Source: Paenibacillus sediminis (GTDB lineage Bacteria > Bacillota > Bacilli > Paenibacillales > Paenibacillaceae). Taken from it: a stretch of 64,000 bases of DNA. Below, in pieces: positions 51,730-60,916 of this stretch. The notes beneath the pieces were generated by a model, which saw only the letters and a program-made list of their open reading frames with translations, was not told where the DNA came from and did not search any database. Each line of letters begins with the position of its first letter. Position 1 is the stretch's first letter. The position numbers and the translations under genes are program-made. Location of the stretch: positions 124,001-188,000 of the forward strand of contig NZ_JAGGKP010000001.1 in the NCBI RefSeq assembly GCF_017873765.1, written 5' to 3'.

Positions 51730-54700
51730 ACCATCCGATCAACAAGCTAGAAAGAGGATATTGGAGGAGCTGAACACGACCTTTCTGGTAGAAGCCGGTG
51801 CAGGCTCGGGAAAGACAACCAGCTTGGTCGGCCGATTGCTGGCGCTCATCGAGACAGGAACGGCTAAGATGGAGCATATTGCGGCGATCACCTTTACGAA
51901 TAAAGCGGCGGATGAGATGAAGGAACGTTTCCGTATTGCTTTGGAGCGGAAAGCGGCTGATGTTGAAGGCGAAACTAGAGAACGAATGGAAGAAGCTTTG
52001 GCCAATCTGGACCAAATCTTCATTGGAACGATCCATGCGTTCTGTTCCTCCATGCTTCGCGAGCGACCGATTGAGGCCGGATTGGACCCTTCTTTCGAAG
52101 AAATGGATGATGAAATGAATCGCGCGTTCCACGATCAATGCTGGGATGAATATCTGATTCAGCTGCAGGAGGAAGATAGTGAAGCACTTGCCTCCTTTGC
52201 CGAGGTGGGAATCGACGTCAGCATCCTGAAGAATGTCTATAATCGGGTATCCCTTTTTACAGATCTCCAAATCCCTTGCGAACCGGTTCATCGTCCTGAT
52301 TTCAACCTCATCCGGCTCTCCCTGCTTCCTATGATCGAAGAAGCCAGCAGGTTTTTGCCGACAGCTGAACCGGAAAAAGGGTGGGATAATCTTCAGGCAA
52401 AACTGCGTACTGCTAATCGTATGCTGCGGTTGTCGGATGAGCAGGACGATATGTTGATGCTAACACTTGCGAAGATGTTTGACTTCAAACTGGATGTGAA
52501 GCAGTACAAATGGACGGATAAGAAGCAAGCCAAAGCCATATCCGAACGATTTCACGATTGGCAGATTACGGTTCTGTTCCCCTTTCTTCAATCGTGGCGG
52601 GAATATCTGTATCCGAAGGTCATTCAATTTGTCTTGCCTGCATTGGAGTATTGCAGAGAACGGCGATTGCAGGAAGGGAAGCTGAACTTTCAGGATCTTC
52701 TGATGAATGCCTGCCGTCTTCTGCGTGATTACCCGGAAGTTCGCGCGTTTTTCGCCGGGCGCTACCAACGGCTTATGGTCGACGAATTTCAGGACACCGA
52801 CCCGGTCCAAGCGGAAATGATGTTTCTCTTAACGGGGGCCGGCGATGATCCGAATGAACGGAATTGGCGGAAGCTTACTCCAAAGCCGGGTTCCTTGTTC
52901 CTCGTGGGAGACCCGAAACAGTCCATCTATCGTTTCCGCCGCGCGGATATTTCCATTTATAACGAGGTGAAATCGCGGATTCAAGCATGTGGAGATGTGC
53001 TTCACTTGACCAGCAATTTCCGATCCGTCGATGCGATCGGCGATTTTGTGAACGGGCAATTTGTCGGCAAGCTTCCCGTCCGGGAAACCGATGTTCAAGC
53101 GGCGTATGTCCGGATGGAAACGAATATACCGAATCCAAAGGGGAATAAGCGCGCGGATCACGGGGTTTATGCACTCACTTACCCGAAAATTTCCGGAGGC
53201 AAGGAGGAAGTAGCGGCGGTTGACGCACAGCGTATTGCCGCATACATCGCGTGGGCTTGCCGCGACGGAAATTTGCAGGTTCAGGAGCGCAACGGTTCAT
53301 CTTGGGTGCTCAGAGAGGCGCAGCCCAGCGATTTTCTTATATTGACAAGAACGAGGCATTATTTGCATCTCTACGCAGAAGAATTGGAGAAGCGGGGCGT
53401 TGCTGCGGAAACTGTCGGAAGCTCCGCTCTATACCCCGAGCTTCATACGCTGGGACAATTGGCCCTCTACCTGGCCGATCCGTCCGATCAAGTGGCGATG
53501 CTGAGCGTATTGCGCGGACCTCTATTCGGCATTAGCGACAAGGAGCTGATGGAGTATCGTGCTCAAGGGAATGCATGGTCCATCTATCGGCTGCCAGAGG
53601 AGTCAAAAGAACAGGAAAGTCGAGTTGTTGCTGTATGCCGGAAATTGCGGGAATATGCCAGCTGGGTGAAAGAATTGCCTGCATGGACAGCTTTGTACCG
53701 TATTATGGAGGATACCGGTCTCTTGCTTTATTCCACGGTGCTAGAAGCAGGGGCAAATCGGTCGGGAACACTGCTTAAGATGTTGGAGCTATTGCAGCGT
53801 GACGCCTTGCTCGCATCGGATTGGCATGAACTAGCGAATGCAATTTCGGCCATACGGCAGAGCCAAGGTATGGAAACCGCCAGTCTCTATGCAGGCACAG
53901 GGCAAGCGGTACGGATCATGAACGTGCATAAGGCGAAAGGGCTTGAAGCGCCTATCGTGTTTCTCGCTTGTCCTTGCGGGGAGAAGGATCATGACGCCGA
54001 CCAGTTTGTTGATCGTTCGGAGGCTGAGGCCGCGGGCTATTTCCTGATCCAGCAATCGAAAGGGTTTCAGAAAGATACGATTGCTCAGCCGGTCGGCTGG
54101 GAAGCGATGAGAGTGCGGGAGCGAGCATTCATGCATGCGGAGCGGGATCGGCTTCTTTACGTCGCGGCGACGCGGGCCAAGCAAATGCTAGTCGTCAGTC
54201 TCTATCCCGAGCAGCCGGCTAAGTGCCCGTGGAGTTCGCTTATGGATGGGATGGAACTCATCAGGGAGTTGGATGCTCCTGAATCTTTAGAACAAGATAT
54301 CTTATTTTGGACAACTTTATCTGGTTTATCCGGATCCGAAGCAACATCCATTGATCTGGGTGCGTACTTGGATCTGAGAGATCAGGTATTTCAGCAGCTT
54401 CGCCGACCGACTTATGCTGAAGGAACTGTTACCGGGCTGACGAAGAGCATGAGCGACACGCCGGAATGGTCAGCCACTGGGAGGGGCCAATCTTTCGGCA
54501 GCGTGATCCATAAGGGGCTTGAAGCAGTTGGAAAAGGTCTTCCGATGAGCGAATTGCCTGTATACGTTCAATACCTCTGCCAGACCGAAGGAGTATCAGA
54601 GAAGGACGCGACTGATGCCCTGCCTATTATTCATGAAGTTCTAGACAGTGAACTCTGGCAGCGTAGTCTGAGAGCGAAGCAGCGATTGTTTGAAATCCCG

Positions 54701-55036
54701 ATTATGATGGTTCAGGGCAATGGGGAGACAATGTCTTATCACGCAACCGAGCAAACGATGTCGGAAACAGCTGCCGCGGCATTGACGCATCAGTCCAATA
54801 ACGGCGGCAATCTCTTGGTGAAGGGTGTAATAGATTTCGCTTTCGAAGAGGAAGATGGCTGGGTGATCGTCGACTTCAAAACGGATCAATTGGATGAGAG
54901 CAAATTGGAGCAGTTTGTTCGGTTTTATGCGCCGCAAGTGCAGGCTTATGCTAAGGCCTGGTCTGAGACGTTCGGTTATCGGGTGAATGAAGCTGGATTG
55001 TATTTTGTTAGTTTGCGGAGGTTTGTATCGCTGTAG
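51722..55036 (+). CDS. AddA-like UvrD-family helicase-nuclease
   Basis: A 1104-residue protein from TTG 51722 (GGAGGTGGAG upstream, overlapping the AddB-like stop). Helicase motifs: FLVEAGAGSGKTTSLVGRLL (Walker A), IGTIHAFCSSMLRERP, RLMVDEFQDTDPVQAEMMFL (motif II), FLVGDPKQSIYRFRRADISI (III), HLTSNFRSVDAI (IV), VRIMNVHKAKGLEAPIVFL (V) and LLYVAATRAKQMLVV (VI). The C-terminal nuclease has VKGVIDFAFEEEDGWVIVDF and FKTDQ, a RecB-family active site. It is the motor and second nuclease of an AddAB-like complex; slightly shorter than Bacillus AddA (about 1230 residues). Confidence 0.9.
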   Translation: MNEPSDQQARKRILEELNTTFLVEAGAGSGKTTSLVGRLLALIETGTAKMEHIAAITFTNKAADEMKERFRIALERKAADVEGETRERMEEALANLDQIFIGTIHAFCSSMLRERPIEAGLDPSFEEMDDEMNRAFHDQCWDEYLIQLQEEDSEALASFAEVGIDVSILKNVYNRVSLFTDLQIPCEPVHRPDFNLIRLSLLPMIEEASRFLPTAEPEKGWDNLQAKLRTANRMLRLSDEQDDMLMLTLAKMFDFKLDVKQYKWTDKKQAKAISERFHDWQITVLFPFLQSWREYLYPKVIQFVLPALEYCRERRLQEGKLNFQDLLMNACRLLRDYPEVRAFFAGRYQRLMVDEFQDTDPVQAEMMFLLTGAGDDPNERNWRKLTPKPGSLFLVGDPKQSIYRFRRADISIYNEVKSRIQACGDVLHLTSNFRSVDAIGDFVNGQFVGKLPVRETDVQAAYVRMETNIPNPKGNKRADHGVYALTYPKISGGKEEVAAVDAQRIAAYIAWACRDGNLQVQERNGSSWVLREAQPSDFLILTRTRHYLHLYAEELEKRGVAAETVGSSALYPELHTLGQLALYLADPSDQVAMLSVLRGPLFGISDKELMEYRAQGNAWSIYRLPEESKEQESRVVAVCRKLREYASWVKELPAWTALYRIMEDTGLLLYSTVLEAGANRSGTLLKMLELLQRDALLASDWHELANAISAIRQSQGMETASLYAGTGQAVRIMNVHKAKGLEAPIVFLACPCGEKDHDADQFVDRSEAEAAGYFLIQQSKGFQKDTIAQPVGWEAMRVRERAFMHAERDRLLYVAATRAKQMLVVSLYPEQPAKCPWSSLMDGMELIRELDAPESLEQDILFWTTLSGLSGSEATSIDLGAYLDLRDQVFQQLRRPTYAEGTVTGLTKSMSDTPEWSATGRGQSFGSVIHKGLEAVGKGLPMSELPVYVQYLCQTEGVSEKDATDALPIIHEVLDSELWQRSLRAKQRLFEIPIMMVQGNGETMSYHATEQTMSETAAAALTHQSNNGGNLLVKGVIDFAFEEEDGWVIVDFKTDQLDESKLEQFVRFYAPQVQAYAKAWSETFGYRVNEAGLYFVSLRRFVSL

Positions 55037-55061
55037 TTTTTCTGGCAGGAGGAAAGGCAAT

Positions 55062-55738
55062 ATGAAACATTTTTGTATCCAAATGAATGACTTAAATGTG
55101 TGGAGAAGCTTTCTCGCCGATCCGGAGAAGCAGTGGAAGAAAGGGTATTCTGCCTACGAACTAGCCCATTCGTGGACTGCATGCGAGGGATTACCGTCTT
55201 CGATACGAGGCGTGTTCTCGAATACCGAATTTGAAAATATGAAAATTCTTTATGTATTTCCGGAACACGAAGTGTATTTGGATAATCAAAAGGCACCGTC
55301 TCAGAACGATCTTTTTGTGCTAGGCAAGGCAGATCGAGATTTGGTTGTTATCATGGTGGAAGGAAAAGTGGAAGAGCCTTTCGGAGAACTGGTGAAGGAC
55401 TGGCTGGAGCAAGCGAGCGACGGCAAGAGAAAGAGGCTCGCTTTTCTTAGAGAAACCTGCAGCTTGAGGATTCCGTAAATTTGGATTCCATTCGATATCA
55501 GCTGCTTCATCGTACCGCTTCGGCCTTGTTGGAAGCTATGAATCTGAATGCCAAGAAGGCAATCATGCTGGTTCACTCTTTTAGTCCGGCCTCCGCATGG
55601 CTAGAGGATTATCTAAATTTCGTCCGTCTATTCGGGTTGCAAGGCCAAACTAACCAACTCACCCCTTCTGTCCGTATTCATGAGGTTGAGCTATCCTTTG
55701 CATGGGTAAGCGAGAAAGCAAACAATTCACCATTGTAA
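55062..55738 (+). pseudogene. DUF6946-like protein gene, frameshifted
   Basis: The first frame, from ATG 55062 (AGGAGG upstream), encodes WRSFLADPEKQWKKGYSAYE, SQNDLFVLGKADRDLVVIMV and EGKVEEPFGELVKDW and ends at 55478. The second frame, open through 55450-55738, carries DSIRYQLLHRTASALLEAMN and KKAIMLVHSFSP. Together they match proteins I recall as DUF6946 (name from memory), which look nuclease-like (VEGKV resembles an ExK motif). One A missing from the AAA run at about 55449-55451 would explain the shift. It is 25 bases after the AddA-like gene and may be its partner, or a casualty of decay. Confidence 0.65.
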
Positions 55739-55755
55739 GCAACCATTGCTTAAGA

Positions 55756-55783
55756 TTGATAAAAAATCGCAATTTCTTATACA
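55756..55783 (+). promoter_or_regulatory. Candidate promoter of the BREX operon
   Basis: TTGATA (55756-55761), 16-base spacer, TATACA (55778-55783). A second TATAAA (55842-55847) nearer the gene lacks a good -35. Confidence 0.45.
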
Positions 55784-55789
55784 TAACTA

Positions 55790-55835
55790 TTAAGAACCTA
55801 TAACATGTGGTATTCTGTAACTTGTAGGCTCTTAA
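55790..55835 (+). promoter_or_regulatory. Long inverted repeat in the BREX leader
   Basis: TTAAGAACCTA (55790-55800) and TAGGCTCTTAA (55825-55835) are inverted arms with one mismatch, 24 bases apart, just downstream of the candidate promoter. It could be the operator of the XRE regulator encoded next, or of the WYL protein. Confidence 0.5.
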
Positions 55836-55861
55836 AGTATGTATAAAAGGGTGTATAAATT

Positions 55862-56113
55862 ATGGATGTATGTTACAACAAGCTTTTCAAGTTGTTGATT
55901 GATAAAGGAATGAAGAGAACAGAATTACGGAGAATGTCCGGAATCAGTCCCAATACCTTGACGAAACTCTCGAACAATGAATTTGTTTCTATGGAGGTTC
56001 TTGTTAAGATTTGCCGTTCATTGGCTTGCGATATCGGGGATATCGTGGAGGTTGTGAATAAACCGGAGAATGAAGCTGTCGCACATGTTGCACTGAATGG
56101 TGACAAAGGATGA
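55862..56113 (+). CDS. XRE-family (Cro/C1-type) small regulator
   Basis: An 83-residue protein that is almost only a helix-turn-helix: KLFKLLIDKGMKRTELRRMS, GISPNTLTKLSNNEFVSMEV (recognition helix) and CRSLACDIGDIVEVV, the HTH_26/YozG-like pattern. Its stop overlaps the brxA start by 4 bases, so it is the first gene of the BREX operon and likely its autoregulator. Confidence 0.88.
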   Translation: MDVCYNKLFKLLIDKGMKRTELRRMSGISPNTLTKLSNNEFVSMEVLVKICRSLACDIGDIVEVVNKPENEAVAHVALNGDKG

Positions 56114-56712
56114 GAAAACAAGAATACAGTGCAGGAATGGTGAAGCTTTCGTTCTGGTTTTCTGAGTTTCGTAAGGTGATAAACCTGATCAATCAGGGGA
56201 AAACGTTGAAAGAGATTAAAGTGCTAAATTTAGAAGAAAATCTATTCGCGGCTCCCACACAAGATAGGGCAATACAAATATTTAATACAGTGTCCAATCG
56301 GGCAAAAAGTTTAGATCAGTCATTTTATTCGCTTTTTGAACAAAGTGATATAGCAACGCAGAAAATCATCAACCTCATTGCAATAATGAAGACAGACAGC
56401 TTATTCTTCGATTTCGTTTATGAGGTTTACCGGGAAAAGCTGATTGTTGGAAGCGATGAACTGGCTGACAGTGACATCAGAATTTTCTTCAATAACAAGC
56501 AACTGCAAAGTGAGAAAGTTGCAAAATGGACCGATTACACCCTTAAGAGATTGGGCACCTGTTACAAAACAATGTTGATGGAAGCGGGTTTAACGGATCG
56601 TTCATCTGGAAACAGAAATATCCTGAAACCAATCTTAGATTTGAAGCTGGAACAATGTCTGAAGGATAATGGCATGGAATTGATACTTCATGCCTTGATA
56701 GGGGTGAGATGA
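56110..56712 (+). CDS. brxA: BREX protein BrxA (DUF1819)
   Basis: A 200-residue protein with the BrxA pattern: SAGMVKLSFWFSEFRKVINL at the start, IKVLNLEENLFAAPTQDRAI, and KWTDYTLKRLGTCYKTMLME near residue 140. BrxA is a small helical, NusB-like protein that binds nucleic acid and is part of type 1 BREX; its exact role is not settled. The gene overlaps both neighbours by 4 bases (ATGA junctions), showing tight translational coupling with the XRE gene and brxB. Confidence 0.88.
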   Translation: MRKQEYSAGMVKLSFWFSEFRKVINLINQGKTLKEIKVLNLEENLFAAPTQDRAIQIFNTVSNRAKSLDQSFYSLFEQSDIATQKIINLIAIMKTDSLFFDFVYEVYREKLIVGSDELADSDIRIFFNNKQLQSEKVAKWTDYTLKRLGTCYKTMLMEAGLTDRSSGNRNILKPILDLKLEQCLKDNGMELILHALIGVR

Positions 56713-57293
56713 AAATGGCCAGCTTGGAAGAAAGATTAGATATAGCGGAACGAATGATCCGCATGCCAAGTTTCCGGCAAAACAAAGGGCTCGGCAATGA
56801 AGTCGGTTATTATGTATTTGATTACCCAGCGGAGAAAGAACTCGTTGTCAGAGATCGAATCGAGTACATGAAAACCAAAAATTCTAAAGCAACCGATGGT
56901 TTTGAACTGGTGGTTTTTGATCTTTACGATATCATCATTGATATTTTGGAGCAGGAAGGCTTCATGGAGCAATGTTTTATGTTCGAGAAGAAAAAAGGGC
57001 TTGAACGAATCGTAAAATCAGTCGGAAACCTCCTCCAGATCAATGATGATGCCAGTCTAATCGTTCAATATATTCAAGAACGTACCCCGCAGGAAGCCGT
57101 GGTCTTCTTAACCGGAATCGGGAAATGCTATCCATTGCTAAGGTCACATAAGGTGTTGAATAATCTTCATCAGGCAATTGATCATGTGCCGGTGGTTATG
57201 TTTTACCCGGGTAAGTATGATGGACAGGAATTAATCCTGTTTTCGGAAATTAAAGACGATAATTACTACAGAGCATTCAGGCTTGTTGATTAG
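56709..57293 (+). CDS. brxB: BREX protein BrxB (DUF1788)
   Basis: A 194-residue protein. NEVGYYVFDYPAEKELVVRD, FELVVFDLYDIIIDILEQEG and a C-terminal VFLTGIGKCYPLLRSHKVLN with PVVMFYPGKYDGQELILF are the DUF1788/BrxB hallmarks. BrxB is essential for BREX defence and interacts with PglZ and PglX in type 1 systems; its activity is unknown. ATG 56709 overlaps brxA; ATG 56715 has the better spacing to the ribosome binding site. brxC starts 12 bases downstream. Confidence 0.9.
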   Translation: MKMASLEERLDIAERMIRMPSFRQNKGLGNEVGYYVFDYPAEKELVVRDRIEYMKTKNSKATDGFELVVFDLYDIIIDILEQEGFMEQCFMFEKKKGLERIVKSVGNLLQINDDASLIVQYIQERTPQEAVVFLTGIGKCYPLLRSHKVLNNLHQAIDHVPVVMFYPGKYDGQELILFSEIKDDNYYRAFRLVD

Positions 57294-57305
57294 GGAGCTG
57301 ATGAT

Positions 57306-60300
57306 ATGAAGATCAAGGAAATGTTCGTTAGAGAAATCGATCGGGATATTAAGGGTGTCATCAAAGTTGGTCAAGGCGATGAAGAAAATATTAAGCAAGA
57401 ACTTGAAGAATACGTTGTGACAAAAGAACTGCAAAAGCACTTTGCGGATTTCTTCTCCAGTTATAAGAAAGGGATTAACGGGTACACCGATAAAATGGGT
57501 GTATGGATTTCCGGCTTTTTTGGCAGTGGTAAATCTCACTTTCTGAAAATCCTTTCTTACTTGCTCAGCAATAAGGAAGTGCAAGGAAAGAAAGCACTTG
57601 ATTACTTCATAGAAGATAACAAAATCGTTGATCCAATGGTGCTGGCAGACATGAAGCTTGCGGCTAGTGTTTCTACGGATGTCGTTCTGTTCAACATTGA
57701 TTCTAAGAGTGAAATGACCGGAAAACAATCCAAAGATGCCATTGTTTCCGTTTTTCTTAAAGTATTTAACGAAATGCAAGGATTTTGCGGCTCCATTCCA
57801 TTTCTGGCAGATTTGGAAAGGCAACTTGTTGAAGTAGACCGCTATGAAGAATTTAAAAACTTATTTTACAAGAATTTCGGCAAGCCGTGGGAAGAATCGC
57901 GGCACAAATTTGATTTTATTCAAGACAGCATAGTGGAAGTATTGGCTGAAATGGGCTTTATGAGCGAGGCTGCGGCTCGAAACTGGTGCGAGAAAGCGAC
58001 GGAGCCGTATTCTATTAGCATTGAAAATTTTGCACGTCTGGTGAAAGAATATATCGATCGGAAGGGAAATAATCATCACATTGTATTCCTGGTGGATGAA
58101 ATCGGCCAGTACATAGGGGATGACTCCAAGCTGATGCTGAATTTGCAAACCGTAACCGAGGATCTGGGGACGGCCTGCAATGGAAAGGTTTGGATTGTCG
58201 TTACCAGCCAACAGGATATTGATTCCATTACCAAGACGAAGGGGAACGACTTCTCCAAGATTCAAGGACGATTCGATACCCGTCTGTCTCTTTCTTCAGC
58301 GAATGTCGATGAGGTGATCAAGAAGAGAATTCTGGATAAAAACACAACAGCCGAGCAGACGTTAAGATTACTGTATGAGCAGAAAGCCACCATTATCAAG
58401 AACTTGATCGTCTTCAATGACGGCATCGAAAAGAAGCTATATGCAGACGACCGCGACTTTGCAGCCGTTTATCCTTTTGTGCCTTATCAATTCAATTTGC
58501 TAGGGAGCGTCCTGACCTCCATCAGAACTCACGGGGCTTCGGGCAAGCATTTGGCTGAAGGCGAGCGATCCATGATTGCTTTGTTTAAGGAATCGGCGGT
58601 AAAACTGATGGATCGTCCGGAAGGTACGTTAATCCCCTTTAATATGTTCTACGATGCGCTGCATCAATTCCTGGATCATAGTCATAAGGGCGTCATCAGC
58701 CGCGCAATGGATAACGATTATATTAACCCCGACAAGAAGGATGACTGCTTCGCCGTTAACGTACTGAAAACGTTGTTCATGATCAAATACGTTAAAGAGA
58801 TTAAAGCCAACATCGATAATATTACCAGTTTGATGATCGCGGATATAGATACCGACAGAATGGAATTGAAAAAACAAGTAGAAGAAGCATTGAAAATTCT
58901 TGCCAATCAAACATTAATCCAGAAGAATGGCGATATTTACGTGTTCTTGACCAATGAAGAACAAGAAATAAACCGTGAAATTGACAGTCAGAATGTTGAG
59001 ATGGCGGAGGTTATCAGTAAAGTATCTGAACTCATCTACGATGATATTTTCAAAGGCGACAAATATCGTTACCCGGCCTTTAATGGCAGATATAACTTTG
59101 CCTACAACCGATTTGTTGATGACCGGCCGTATAAATCGAATCAGAGCCACGACATCGGGATACGGGTACTCACTCCGAGCAGCGATTATAGTACCGATGA
59201 GACAACTTTGCGTATGATCTCGGGGCAGGGGAGAGAAATTCTTGTCGTTCTCCCCAATGATTCCGCCTTTCTGGACGAAATCAGGAATGCTCTCAAAATC
59301 GAAAAATATCTGCGCTTGAATACTTCCAGTACACTAACGAAATTCGACCAAATCAAGGAAGCCAAGCGTGTGGAGATGCGAGAGAGAAATGGAAACGCTA
59401 AGTTATTCTTGATCGAATCCTTGAAGAGTGCTGATATTTATGTGAATGGGGACAAAGCACAGATTGTTTCAAAAGACATCGCAGCAAGGATGAATGATGC
59501 ACTTGGACGCCTCGTTTCGATCGTTTATCATAAACTGCCGTATATTGACACTCCCATGAGTGAAGCCAATATTCGCGCATTGTTTAAGAATGAAAACCAG
59601 ATCACTCTTTCGTTGGAGGGCACTGCCGAACCGAACGTACATGCGTTAAACGATATGCTCAGTTTTATTTCCAATAATTCTTCCATGCACACGAAAACAT
59701 CCATGAAGAGTTTGATGGATCGTTTTATGAGGGCACCGTATGGTTTCGTGGAGGATGATGTGGAATGGCTCGTCGCCAAACTATTCAAGAACGGCGATAT
59801 CTCGTTTACCGTTAATGGAACCAGTGTCACCTTGATGAATAAATCGCAGGAAGAAATTATCAACTACGTTACTAAGAGAGAATTTGTTGAGAAGCTGTTG
59901 ACTGAGCGAAGAGAGAGAGCATCCGACAGCCAAAAGAAGGCTGTTCGCGAAGTCATGAAGGAATTATTCGGCACCTCCAGCGTCAATGAAGATGATGATG
60001 CCATGATGCAGAGCTTCCAGAAGTACAGCAGGGATATATTGAATGAGCTGGATAAATTTGAAATCATGTACCAGGCAAAGTCATTCCCCGGACAGAAGAT
60101 TGTCTCTACTGGGAAAAACCTGCTTCGCGCCGTTCTTCAAATTCAGTCACCGACGGAATTTTTTAAAAAGCTTCAGGCCGATCGAGACGATTTCCTTGAC
60201 TTTGCTGAAGACTACGAACCGGTCAAATTATTCTTTGACGGGGAGCAAAAGAAAGTATTTGAGAAAGCTCTGAACCTAATGAAAATTTACGAGGAAAGTA

Positions 60301-60902
60301 AGACATTTATAGTAGAAGAAAAAGTCGAACAAGTTGTTAATGAAATTAATACGATCCTGAAAAAAGAATCTCCTTATAGCGAAATTCCTAAATTGCCTGC
60401 ATTATTGGATCAATTTACAGAGCTTTATGCGAAATTACTACAGGATATGGAAGCTCCCGTGATCGCGGCGATAGAAGATGCCCGGAAACGAGTATTTGAT
60501 GTATTAGATACAAAGGGATACAAGGACCAATTTTCTAGCCGTTTCCATCAGCTTTTCCTTGAAATTATGGAAAAGGCGAGAACATGCAACAATGTCGCGA
60601 CTATGCAGAATATTAAGGTGGAAGCCGATGCGTTGAAAGTACGCCTTCTCAATGAGCTTTCCAAGAAAGATCAGCAGATTGCGGAAGGGTCTGGAACTTA
60701 TGGTACAAATGGCGGCGATAAGCATGGTGAAGAGCTGTTACCAAAGATGAAGAAAAGAAAAAACATTAGTATTAAGAGCGTGAACCTTGCCGCTTCTTGG
60801 CAGATTGAAACCCCGCAAGATGTTGACAAATATATAGCCGCGCTTAAGGAACGGATTCTGAAAGAGTTGGACGCAGATACCATCATCAATATTGAGTTCT
60901 AA
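57306..60902 (+). CDS. brxC: BREX P-loop ATPase BrxC
   Basis: A 1198-residue AAA+-type ATPase of normal BrxC length. It begins KIKEMFVREIDRDIKGVIKV; Walker A is WISGFFGSGKSHFLKIL (residues about 67-83) and Walker B is IVFLVDEIGQYIGD (about 258-271), followed by IVVTSQQDID. The long C-terminal helical part ends with LAASWQIETPQDVDKYIAAL. BrxC is the large ATPase of BREX needed for both methylation and phage exclusion. It is intact and sits between brxB and pglX, 14 bases before pglX. Confidence 0.93.
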   Translation: MKIKEMFVREIDRDIKGVIKVGQGDEENIKQELEEYVVTKELQKHFADFFSSYKKGINGYTDKMGVWISGFFGSGKSHFLKILSYLLSNKEVQGKKALDYFIEDNKIVDPMVLADMKLAASVSTDVVLFNIDSKSEMTGKQSKDAIVSVFLKVFNEMQGFCGSIPFLADLERQLVEVDRYEEFKNLFYKNFGKPWEESRHKFDFIQDSIVEVLAEMGFMSEAAARNWCEKATEPYSISIENFARLVKEYIDRKGNNHHIVFLVDEIGQYIGDDSKLMLNLQTVTEDLGTACNGKVWIVVTSQQDIDSITKTKGNDFSKIQGRFDTRLSLSSANVDEVIKKRILDKNTTAEQTLRLLYEQKATIIKNLIVFNDGIEKKLYADDRDFAAVYPFVPYQFNLLGSVLTSIRTHGASGKHLAEGERSMIALFKESAVKLMDRPEGTLIPFNMFYDALHQFLDHSHKGVISRAMDNDYINPDKKDDCFAVNVLKTLFMIKYVKEIKANIDNITSLMIADIDTDRMELKKQVEEALKILANQTLIQKNGDIYVFLTNEEQEINREIDSQNVEMAEVISKVSELIYDDIFKGDKYRYPAFNGRYNFAYNRFVDDRPYKSNQSHDIGIRVLTPSSDYSTDETTLRMISGQGREILVVLPNDSAFLDEIRNALKIEKYLRLNTSSTLTKFDQIKEAKRVEMRERNGNAKLFLIESLKSADIYVNGDKAQIVSKDIAARMNDALGRLVSIVYHKLPYIDTPMSEANIRALFKNENQITLSLEGTAEPNVHALNDMLSFISNNSSMHTKTSMKSLMDRFMRAPYGFVEDDVEWLVAKLFKNGDISFTVNGTSVTLMNKSQEEIINYVTKREFVEKLLTERRERASDSQKKAVREVMKELFGTSSVNEDDDAMMQSFQKYSRDILNELDKFEIMYQAKSFPGQKIVSTGKNLLRAVLQIQSPTEFFKKLQADRDDFLDFAEDYEPVKLFFDGEQKKVFEKALNLMKIYEESKTFIVEEKVEQVVNEINTILKKESPYSEIPKLPALLDQFTELYAKLLQDMEAPVIAAIEDARKRVFDVLDTKGYKDQFSSRFHQLFLEIMEKARTCNNVATMQNIKVEADALKVRLLNELSKKDQQIAEGSGTYGTNGGDKHGEELLPKMKKRKNISIKSVNLAASWQIETPQDVDKYIAALKERILKELDADTIINIEF

Positions 60903-60916
60903 GGGAGACACTGCAG

